DNA of 64,000 nt from Arthrobacter_E sp041360795 (GTDB lineage Bacteria > Actinomycetota > Actinomycetes > Actinomycetales > Micrococcaceae): the NCBI RefSeq assembly GCF_041360795.1, contig NZ_JBFUPW010000001.1, forward strand, positions 868,001 through 932,000, written 5' to 3'. The position numbers and the translations under genes were made by a program. Below are positions 25,578-32,318 of the stretch, piece by piece; position 1 is the first letter of the stretch, and each line of letters starts with the position of its first letter. The notes beneath the pieces are model-generated. The model had not been told where the DNA came from and did no database searches. It was given only the letters and a program-made list of their open reading frames with translations.

Positions 25578-26163
25578 GGTTCGTCGGTCCTATGTTCTTT
25601 CAGGAGTTCTCATCAAACGCGATCACCGCACACCTTTGACTATCGATGTCAAGGATCTTGGGCGCAGCCCAGGCAGCATGCGGACCCTGGAAGAGCAGGT
25701 GCCAGCACCAAGAGATCTTGGTGTGCCGCTCATTGGCGCCAAGGAAGGTTCCCCCGTGGAGCTGGACTTGAGGCTGGAGTCCGTACACGAAGGAATTCTG
25801 GTATCGGGAACCGCGGACGTCCTCATCGAGGGCGAATGCGGCCGCTGCCTGGATCCCCTTGCGTATGACCAGCGCGTCACTGTGCAAGAGCTTTTCTTCT
25901 ACCCGGAACACGTGTCCGCGGCAGAGGGAGACGATGAAGAGCAACGTCGAGTCGAGCACGATGAGATCGATCTTGAGCCGGTGTTGCGGGATGCGGTAGT
26001 GACTGCGCTGCCCTTCCAGCCGGTGTGCCGGGAAGATTGTCAGGGGCTGTGTTCCGAATGCGGAATTCGCCTTGACGATGAGCCGGGGCACCACCACGAG
26101 GTATTGGACCCTCGCTGGGCTGCCCTCGCGAATTTGCAAGGCCAAACCGGCAAAACCGATTGA
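25576..26163 (+). CDS. yceD: DUF177 (YceD-like) protein upstream of rpmF
   Basis: The DUF177/YceD family is almost always linked to rpmF and has been implicated in large-subunit rRNA maturation. The frame holds the zinc-type cysteine pattern GECGRC (near residue 93) and CREDC...CSEC (near 150-160). The coordinates use the only in-frame ATG (195 residues). That ATG overlaps the promoter -10 box and lacks a ribosome site, while AGGAG at 25602-25606 is spaced five bases before ATC 25612. The true protein may therefore start at ATC 25612 (183 residues) or at TTG 25636. Confidence 0.85.
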   Translation: MVRRSYVLSGVLIKRDHRTPLTIDVKDLGRSPGSMRTLEEQVPAPRDLGVPLIGAKEGSPVELDLRLESVHEGILVSGTADVLIEGECGRCLDPLAYDQRVTVQELFFYPEHVSAAEGDDEEQRRVEHDEIDLEPVLRDAVVTALPFQPVCREDCQGLCSECGIRLDDEPGHHHEVLDPRWAALANLQGQTGKTD

Positions 26164-26215
26164 TTCAGTGTTGGACCCAAGTTCAGAGATGGACTGAGAG
26201 AGAAAAGAGTTAGCC

Positions 26216-26419
26216 GTGGCTGTTCCCAAGCGGAAGATGTCTCGCTCGAATACCCGTGCCCGCCGCTCCCAGTGGAAGGCTACCGCCCCCAACCTGGTGA
26301 AGACCGTTGAGAACGGCCGCGTCACCTACAGCCTGCCTCACCAGGCCAAGGTCGTGACCGACTCCGCCGGTACCGAGCTCTTCCTGGAGTACAAGGGCCG
26401 CAAGGTCGCTGACGTCTAA
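26216..26419 (+). CDS. rpmF: 50S ribosomal protein L32
   Basis: A 67-residue L32 with the conserved MAVPKRKMSRSNTRARRSQW start (GTG 26216 read as Met). Zinc-ribbon cysteines are absent, so it is the zinc-independent (C-minus) form. Such forms often coexist with a zinc-requiring paralogue repressed by Zur, which would lie outside this window. It lies between DUF177 and rnc in one operon. Confidence 0.97.
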   Translation: MAVPKRKMSRSNTRARRSQWKATAPNLVKTVENGRVTYSLPHQAKVVTDSAGTELFLEYKGRKVADV

Positions 26420-26435
26420 TCCGCCCCCGGCTGAT

Positions 26436-27131
26436 ATGACGTCTTCACCCGAAGACCTGATGAAGCGTCTCGGCGTCACTCTTGACGCCGAGACGCTTCG
26501 TCTTGCACTCACACACCGGTCCTACGCCTACGAGAACGGCGGGATCCCCACCAACGAGCGCCTGGAGTTCCTGGGCGACTCGATCCTGGGATTCTCCGTG
26601 ACCGACGCGCTGTACCGCGATTACCCGGATCTGCCGGAAGGCGAGCTCGCCAAGCGTCGCTCCGCCGTCGTCAGCACCCGGGCGCTGGCCGGCGTCGCGC
26701 GCCAGCTCGGCGTCGGGGAGCACATCTACCTCGGCCAGGGCGAGAAGCGCACCAACGGGATGGACAAGGCTTCCATCCTCGCGGACACCATGGAGGCCCT
26801 GATCGGCGCCTGCTACCTCAACCACGGGATCGACGTGGCCCGGGACATGGTCATGCGCCTGATGGGTCCTCTGCTGACGGATGCCGCCGCCCTGGGCGCG
26901 GCCACCGACTGGAAGACCTACATCCAGGAGTACGCGGCCAGCCGTCAGCTCGGCCCCGTGGTCTACGACGTCACCGGCTCCGGCCCGGATCATGCCCGGG
27001 TCTTCAAGGCCGTGCTCATGATGGGCGGCAACGCCTATGGCACCGGCCACGGCAATTCCAAGAAGGAAGCCGAACAGGAAGCCGCGGGTGACGCCTGGCG
27101 TCAGCTGAACCCCGTTCCGGCCGACTCCTGA
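26436..27131 (+). CDS. rnc: Ribonuclease III
   Basis: A 231-residue double-strand-specific endoribonuclease that processes rRNA precursors and structured mRNA. The signature ERLEFLGDS (residues 41-49), the catalytic D-T-M-E-A-L-I-G-A segment (near 115) and a C-terminal dsRNA-binding domain (about 160-227) are complete. ATG 26436 is 16 bp after rpmF, and mutM follows by three bases. Codons 9-22 form an exceptional perfect inverted repeat, so the mRNA probably contains a substrate for its own product. Confidence 0.96.
   Translation: MTSSPEDLMKRLGVTLDAETLRLALTHRSYAYENGGIPTNERLEFLGDSILGFSVTDALYRDYPDLPEGELAKRRSAVVSTRALAGVARQLGVGEHIYLGQGEKRTNGMDKASILADTMEALIGACYLNHGIDVARDMVMRLMGPLLTDAAALGAATDWKTYIQEYAASRQLGPVVYDVTGSGPDHARVFKAVLMMGGNAYGTGHGNSKKEAEQEAAGDAWRQLNPVPADS
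26459..26502 (+). promoter_or_regulatory. Long RNA hairpin within the rnc coding start (candidate RNase III autoregulatory site)
   Basis: GAAGCGTCTCGGCGTCA (26462-26478) and TGACGCCGAGACGCTTC (26483-26499) are exact reverse complements around a CTCT loop. A U-G wobble (26461/26500) and two further pairs (26459-26460 with 26501-26502) extend the helix to 20 bp. It starts 23 bases after the A of the ATG. A near-perfect two-turn helix is a classical RNase III substrate size. Confidence 0.65.
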
Positions 27132-27134
27132 CCC

Positions 27135-28076
27135 ATGCCTGAGCTGCCCGAAGTCGAGGTGGTGCGCTCCGGCCTGGAGCGCTGGGCGGTCGGTCGCCGC
27201 ATCGAGGACGCGGAAGTGCTCGACGCGCGGAGCATCCGCAGGCACGACGGCGGCCCCTCCCACTTCTCCTCCTCCCTCGGCGGCGCGCGGATCAACGCGG
27301 CGGTCCGCCGCGGCAAGTATCTGTGGCTTCTGCTCGAACCCGCCGGGGGAGAGGCCGATCCTCCTGGACCGTTCCCGGCCACGGCGCTCCTGGCCCATCT
27401 GGGCATGAGCGGCCAGCTGCTCCTCGAGGAGCCGGACGCTCCCGACGAGAAACACCTGAAGGTCCGGCTGGCCCTCAGCCCGAGTCCCGGGATGCCGGAC
27501 GAGCTGCGGTTCGTGGACCAGCGCATCTTCGGCGGGCTGTCCGTCACCTCCCTCGTGCCCACGCTCGATGGCCTGCCCGGCGGGCGTGGTTCCGAGGCGC
27601 CTCTGCTGCCCGGGGAGGTCCGGAACATCGCCCGGGACCTGCTCGATCCCCACTTCAATCCTGAGGCCGTGCACCAGGTGCTCATCCGCCGGCGCAGCAC
27701 GGTCAAGCGAGCCCTGCTGGATCAGAACCTCATGTCGGGCGTGGGCAACATCTACGCCGACGAGGCGCTGTGGGCCGCGCGTCTGCACGGCGAACGCTCG
27801 ACGGCGACCCTGCGGCGGCCCGAGACGTTCCGGCTCCTCGACGCGTGCCGCGAGGTCATGGAACGGGCCCTGGCCGCGGGCGGCACCAGCTTCGACTCCC
27901 TGTACGTCAACGTGAACGGGGCGTCGGGGTACTTCTCCAGGTCCCTGAACGCCTACGGACGGGCAGGCCAGCCGTGCCTGCGCTGTGCTGCCGAGGGCCG
28001 GGAGACGCTCATCCGTCGGGCGTCGTTCATGAACCGCTCCTCGTACTTCTGCCCCAAGTGCCAGCGAATACGCTGA
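27135..28076 (+). CDS. mutM: Formamidopyrimidine-DNA glycosylase
   Basis: A 313-residue Fpg/MutM that removes 8-oxoguanine and nicks the abasic site. It has the catalytic N-terminal PELPEVEVVRSGLE after Met removal, the helix-two-turn-helix segment QNLMSGVGNIYADEALW, and a C-terminal zinc finger with CLRC...CPKC. Length is slightly above 290 because of an insertion near residues 135-160. It is the last gene of the operon and is followed by its own terminator. Confidence 0.96.
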   Translation: MPELPEVEVVRSGLERWAVGRRIEDAEVLDARSIRRHDGGPSHFSSSLGGARINAAVRRGKYLWLLLEPAGGEADPPGPFPATALLAHLGMSGQLLLEEPDAPDEKHLKVRLALSPSPGMPDELRFVDQRIFGGLSVTSLVPTLDGLPGGRGSEAPLLPGEVRNIARDLLDPHFNPEAVHQVLIRRRSTVKRALLDQNLMSGVGNIYADEALWAARLHGERSTATLRRPETFRLLDACREVMERALAAGGTSFDSLYVNVNGASGYFSRSLNAYGRAGQPCLRCAAEGRETLIRRASFMNRSSYFCPKCQRIR

Positions 28077-28077
28077 C

Positions 28078-28107
28078 TCTTCGGGCGGTTGCTCGCGAAG
28101 ATTTTTT
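28078..28107 (+). terminator. Intrinsic terminator after mutM
   Basis: TCTTCG (28078-28083) pairs with CGAAGA (28096-28101), followed by six T residues (28102-28107). It begins two bases after the mutM stop codon and marks the left boundary of the accessory island. Confidence 0.75.
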
Positions 28108-28489
28108 GTGCGCTGGCCGCTCCCTACTGTGGGCATGGACTGCAGCCCCTAGCGTCCGCGCTGTTGGCCTGCTAGGAAGTATTCGTGTTTGGTCGGTGGC
28201 AAAGTCCCGAGAATGTGAAAAGCCATCAATGGGACAGAGCTCATAGTCTGGTAGGGACGGAGCATTGCATCTTGGGAACGTTGAGCCCGATTGGATTGCC
28301 AGGTTTCCATGACGAGGGGTCGCCCGGTTTCCATGAAACAAAGGGAATCCGAGACGAGCCCCCGATGTCCCTGAGCGCATTTTCGGCCCGATCGGCTCGG
28401 GGACATCAAGGCTGACATAGGGCTTGGTCACGCGGTGGCAGGGGACTGCACGATCGAGTACCCGGAGCGTGCGATAAGCGAGCCTTAGA
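28108..28489. other. 382-bp non-coding stretch at the left edge of the accessory island
   Basis: No convincing gene is seen. Short frames on both strands lack ribosome sites, high-GC codon bias and recognisable motifs. The stretch carries several GTCCC/GGGAC boxes, a repeated GGTTTCCATGA (28302-28312 and 28326-28336) and an inverted repeat (28364-28407). Clustered short repeats of this kind occur at ends of insertion sequences, so it may be the decayed end of a mobile element that brought the island. Confidence 0.4.
28364..28407. repeat. Inverted repeat in the island's left flank
   Basis: GATGTCCCTGAGC (28364-28376) and GCTCGGGGACATC (28395-28407) are inverted copies with one mismatch in 13, separated by 18 bases. 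The TGTCCC core recurs nearby. It may be an insertion-sequence end or a regulatory dyad; not identified. Confidence 0.55.
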
Positions 28490-29221
28490 TTAAAGCTTCG
28501 TGATCTGGCCGTCGGTGCCGCCGTACAAGTCGAAGTTCCGCTCACCGATAAGTTCGATTAGATCGTCCAGAGCAGTGTCCAAGTTGATCTCGGTCTCACC
28601 GTCGTTGACTTCGAAGATTCGCAGACTCGGCTGGAACTGATTCGCGTCGACTAGCGCGAGATAGAAACGCTCGAACTGTTCCTCACGCCCCGCCGGATCG
28701 GGGCGGCGGGTGAACAGCCGTAATCTTGGGATTGCATTCTCGAAGGTGCTGTTTCGCCGGGCTGTCCCGTCAGTGGCTGCGGCCGCATCGAGAATGAAGA
28801 ACGCAGCGAGTACGGCATAAGGGAACCGCCGGTGAAGCGTAACGGCTTCCACCAACATGTCGCCGCGGCGGTTCGTCAAATTCTTCTGGAAGTTGTTGCT
28901 CTTGCCGTCTCGGAACATGATGCTTTTGACTGACACGGCGAAGATCAGGCCACTTTCTTCAGTAGCCCACGAGACGTCGACCTTCTTCGCCCCAATGCCG
29001 CCAGCAAGGCGTCGCTCAGCCCCGCTCACACCTGCCTCGCCAGGGCCGGACGGGCGGGCTTCTTTCATACCGCGATCACGCAGTTCCTCCGCGAGAGCGA
29101 GTGCGATGCAGTCGGACAAGCGCTGATTATAGTTCTTCTTTGTTGGCGCGAGCTCGCTGTCGGCCGGTTTGACTCCAGCTGCCTTGATTGCGGCGGCCAG
29201 GCGGTCATCAAGCCTCGACAC
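28490..29221 (-). CDS. Putative restriction endonuclease (atypical PD-(D/E)xK)
   Basis: A 243-residue protein encoded directly after, and overlapping, a DNA methylase gene. From GTG 29221, with AAGGGGG just upstream, the core is KKVDVSW (D82), a beta strand ending VSVKS (S97-V98-K99), then a helix RRGDMLVEAVTLHRR (D121, E125). The acidic residue before x-K is Ser, as in Cfr10I-type enzymes, where an acid from a following helix replaces it; D121 or E125 could serve. GC is visibly lower than in flanking genes. Function is inferred from partner and fold pattern; the recognition site is unknown. Confidence 0.65.
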   Translation of the reverse strand: MSRLDDRLAAAIKAAGVKPADSELAPTKKNYNQRLSDCIALALAEELRDRGMKEARPSGPGEAGVSGAERRLAGGIGAKKVDVSWATEESGLIFAVSVKSIMFRDGKSNNFQKNLTNRRGDMLVEAVTLHRRFPYAVLAAFFILDAAAATDGTARRNSTFENAIPRLRLFTRRPDPAGREEQFERFYLALVDANQFQPSLRIFEVNDGETEINLDTALDDLIELIGERNFDLYGGTDGQITKL

Positions 29222-30866
29222 GACGCCCCCTTGCCGAACGTCGTGCTGAAAGTTCGATGTACTGGTCACGCAGTGCCTTAGCATCGGACCGGGATACTCC
29301 GAGCTCACCTACGAGGAGGACGTCGTCGACAAGCTTCGCCGCTTCGACCAGTCGGCCTGATCGAAGGCGCGAGCCAACCTGAGGACGCAGGGCGACCAGC
29401 TTGTCTCGCGCCGCCTCAGCAACGTCCGCGCTGGGGACGGGGAGCCGATCGGCCTCGCGTGGCTCAATCTTGAGCATGCCCCCTCCGTACGCACGGCCAA
29501 CGGTCTCTGCTCCGACGAGCGTCATCGACGTTAGGGCCGCTAGCGGTAAGAGCTCTCGCCCAAGATCCCGGTGCTCGTCGGTAAGGTAGATCCCGTGGAC
29601 ACTGTTGAGGTGCAGCGCTCCGGCGGCATTGGTCGTGATTCGTGGGGTATCGGCGTTCATATAAGTCAAAAAGAGATCTGCGGGCTTCACGAGTGGAACC
29701 TGCCACCAGGTCTTCCGTACCCGGCACTTGTACGCCTGGTGGACTTTGGCAATTTCCCCGGCACGGATGTACTTCGCCGCTGCAGCGGAAGGATTAGAAC
29801 CCGGCCGGAACAGAAATGTCGCTGAACCATTCTTGCCGAGTGCGCGCCACGCTTCGTCGGAGAGCACGAGGCCGCGTAAGTGTGAACTGCCTGGCGGGGA
29901 GAGCTTGAGGAGCTCCGCGCGAGGAATACGTCGGTCCGCGGCATCTTGGGGGCTCATAGTGAAATAACGGTTATTGCCTGTCACCATGCCGAGTGTCGTC
30001 TCGCCCCAGGCATGAAGTGTCGTGAAACCGTCGGAGGCGAGGGCACTGTACGTGCCCAGAGCTCGTGCGTTGAGTAGCGACGGCGTCCACTTTCCCGCGG
30101 GGTCGGTCGGAGCCCAGGTCGTCGCCGCGAGGGTGGTTGAAAGCGCCGCAACGTTCTGCGCCTGGTAGATCGACATGTGTTTCGCGCTGCCCTCGTCGAA
30201 ACCTTCGGCGAGTAGGATGACCACATCTTCCTGTGCCTCGGCGAACACCCGCTCGGTGAAGAGCACGAGATCGATCCTCGCAAAGTGGCTGAGGAGGAAC
30301 CGGCGCACCTCGGAGGCGTAGTTAACCGATAGGAGTTCGGCCGGGACCACCAATCCGAGCCGCCCGCCCTTACGCAGCATGAGCGATGAATGCACCGTGA
30401 AAGCGGCCCAGCTCGACGCTAGTCCGGAGAGGTTCACACCAGCCTGCAGCGCGGCCTCGCGCGATCGCCGACGCGCTTCGCCGGAGAAGTCTTGGTAGCG
30501 GATGTAAGGCGGATTGCCGATGACTGCGGAGTACGAGCCTGTCGGTGCCTTGAGAAAGAAGTCGCCCACAGTGATGTCAGGGTCGCCTCCAGCATCGACT
30601 ACGAGCCGACGCGCCTCAGCCGCAGAGGCTGCATGGATCTCCACACCCGACACTCGTGGCAGTTGAGCCGGGTTGAGGGCGCGAAGAGCGGCGACCGCGT
30701 GTGTTAGGAACGCCGCTTCTCCGCAGGAGGGCTCCAGGACGACGTCGTCAGCGCCACGGATCGCCCAATTGACGACGAATGACGCGACTGCGTCGGGCGT
30801 GAAGAACGCCCCTCGCGCCTTGCGGAGGTCCGCTGTATCGGGATGGGCGGCGACACTCAAAGACAT
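29208..30866 (-). CDS. N6-adenine DNA methyltransferase (gamma class, type II RM)
   Basis: A 552-residue methylase. Motif order X-I-IV is that of the gamma class (M.TaqI-like): ARGAFFTP (17-24), VLEPSCGEAAFL (43-54), then catalytic GNPPYIRY (NPPY 118-121). The C-terminal 300 residues form a target-recognition region. It is first in the transcript and overlaps the nuclease gene by 14 bp, so methylation can be established with or before cleavage. Base composition is AT-richer than smc or mutM, indicating transfer. Target sequence unknown. Confidence 0.88.
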   Translation of the reverse strand: MSLSVAAHPDTADLRKARGAFFTPDAVASFVVNWAIRGADDVVLEPSCGEAAFLTHAVAALRALNPAQLPRVSGVEIHAASAAEARRLVVDAGGDPDITVGDFFLKAPTGSYSAVIGNPPYIRYQDFSGEARRRSREAALQAGVNLSGLASSWAAFTVHSSLMLRKGGRLGLVVPAELLSVNYASEVRRFLLSHFARIDLVLFTERVFAEAQEDVVILLAEGFDEGSAKHMSIYQAQNVAALSTTLAATTWAPTDPAGKWTPSLLNARALGTYSALASDGFTTLHAWGETTLGMVTGNNRYFTMSPQDAADRRIPRAELLKLSPPGSSHLRGLVLSDEAWRALGKNGSATFLFRPGSNPSAAAAKYIRAGEIAKVHQAYKCRVRKTWWQVPLVKPADLFLTYMNADTPRITTNAAGALHLNSVHGIYLTDEHRDLGRELLPLAALTSMTLVGAETVGRAYGGGMLKIEPREADRLPVPSADVAEAARDKLVALRPQVGSRLRSGRLVEAAKLVDDVLLVGELGVSRSDAKALRDQYIELSARRSARGRRVEA

Positions 30867-31082
30867 GCTTCCATTCTGCCGTAGACCACTGACAAAGCGA
30901 GTTCACATCGGTGTGTGGCGTACGACAAGTTCTCCAGGTGTGCCTGCCCGCCCTCACTCGTGATGAGCGTTGGTCATACATGTGGCCCCTCAAGCAGAAG
31001 GCGGATGGCTCAAGCTGGCAGCATGGAGGCGGCAAATTGGCGTGCCGCGGTAGGCTTACTGACTCTTTGGAGATGCGGGTTC

Positions 31083-32024
31083 CTACACGGATATGTTCTT
31101 GATGCCAAAAGGTACGTGGACGCTCGGAACTACCGATCGGGCATCCTCTAGGTGTGACATTTGATCGTCGAAGAAAATGTGGGGTTTGAGAATCTCCAGA
31201 ACAGCAGTTTTTTCCCAGCCGCCTAAAAAGAATGCATCGTTCACACGGAGTCCCCACGACTTCAAAGTTCGGATAGCGCGGGCGTGAGCAGGCGCGTTGC
31301 GAGCGGTGACGATAGATACGAAGAGACGTCGCCGATAAGAGCCATCTGCTGCGACCCGATCGTCCTCAACATCTTGTATACGATTGATGGCCTCCAGTAG
31401 ACCGTTCATGGGTCCGGGCGGCAATGGTGTCGTCTCGTTCTGGACTTCATGATTTCGGAATCCTTCGATGCCATTAGAAGCATAGACTTGCTCCGCGGAA
31501 TCATCCGCCAACACGGCGTCGAAGTCGAAAGCAATCCTCAGGTCCTTGTCATGCGGGTTGTCGGCGGCTAGATGTCCAGCTTCACCAACTACCTGGCCGG
31601 CCGGGTATCCGAGTGAAAGTGCCGCCTTCACGTCGTCGGGATTGGCGGACAAGAAGAGTTTCATCTTGAAAGCAGGCATGAACTTGAAGGGTGAACGGCC
31701 CTGCATAAAGATCGCCCGCGTCATAGGCAGACCGTGAGACTCGATCGAACGCATCACACGTGCGCCGGTCTCCGGATCGTTTCGAGATAGCACTACGACT
31801 TCGACAAGTGGCGCTCCCTCAGTCTGCAAAGTGTTCAGGCTGAGCAGCCGCTTTATGAATGGGTACGCGATGCCGGGAGACAACTGAGTTTCGTAGTTCC
31901 GTTCCTGGAAATCTCGGTAAGCATCTTCGCCTTGCTGTTCGAACACTGAATGCGATTCGGTTAGGTCGAACAAGGCGCTGGAGGCGATACCGATGACAAG
32001 TGTGTCTTCCCCAATGGCAACCAT
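31083..32024 (-). CDS. Cytosolic 5'-nucleotidase (cN-I family, HAD fold)
   Basis: A 313-residue protein with full HAD phosphatase motifs: DFDAVL (D167, D169), VTAR (T240), EKTAV (K272) and FFDDQ (D286-D287). The N-terminal VIGIASSALFDL is typical of the bacterial 5'-nucleotidase family related to mammalian cN-I, which hydrolyses nucleoside monophosphates. It lies 216 bp upstream of the methylase on the same strand and is the most AT-rich gene of the window. A role in nucleotide salvage, or in depleting nucleotides alongside the RM genes, is speculation from context. Confidence 0.82.
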   Translation of the reverse strand: MVAIGEDTLVIGIASSALFDLTESHSVFEQQGEDAYRDFQERNYETQLSPGIAYPFIKRLLSLNTLQTEGAPLVEVVVLSRNDPETGARVMRSIESHGLPMTRAIFMQGRSPFKFMPAFKMKLFLSANPDDVKAALSLGYPAGQVVGEAGHLAADNPHDKDLRIAFDFDAVLADDSAEQVYASNGIEGFRNHEVQNETTPLPPGPMNGLLEAINRIQDVEDDRVAADGSYRRRLFVSIVTARNAPAHARAIRTLKSWGLRVNDAFFLGGWEKTAVLEILKPHIFFDDQMSHLEDARSVVPSVHVPFGIKNISV

Positions 32025-32318
32025 GCCTTGAGTGTAGAGGACTTGGTGTTCGAGCTAGCATGTGCGGCGATCCAACGTGCGAAATTTCGCCCTGTGGACA
32101 CGACATTGCGACCCTTTCCTTCATTGTAAGGGCGGGAGGGCGCGTCGGTATGGCCGAGAGAATAAGTAGAAGTAGCGGCCGCCGGACCGGCCCCGGCCTG
32201 TCTGACCAAGCCCCTGCGCCGCCGCGCCACCCCCCAGGAACCCCGCCATCCCGGGATAGTCTTGGGGGACGCGTATTCCTCCAACCCGTCCTGAGCCGGC
32301 CAGAGAGTCCCCACCACC
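32025..32318. other. 294-bp divergent gap between the nucleotidase and smc
   Basis: The left 130 bp is AT-rich like the island, with TACACT just upstream of the nucleotidase start as a possible -10 on the minus strand. The right half returns to high GC and should hold the smc promoter. No gene is seen. The composition step near 32150 marks the island's right edge. Confidence 0.4.

Noticed and set aside
28027..28545. Minus-strand and plus-strand short frames in the mutM/nuclease gap (also 28185-28415)
   Set aside because: No ribosome site, no motif and mixed composition; treated as non-coding or mobile-element remnant.
29222..29308. Upstream ATG (29308) as start of the nuclease
   Set aside because: It would place 29 extra residues within methylase coding sequence and lacks a ribosome site, while GTG 29221 has AAGGGGG.
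28490..30866. XhoI/PaeR7I-type restriction-modification system
   Set aside because: Gene order and sizes are similar, but the nuclease lacks the VELKS-type core of that family; the specificity was left open.
30748..31257. 169-codon minus-strand frame between methylase and nucleotidase
   Set aside because: Overlaps the starts and ends of both supported genes in another frame and has no recognisable content.
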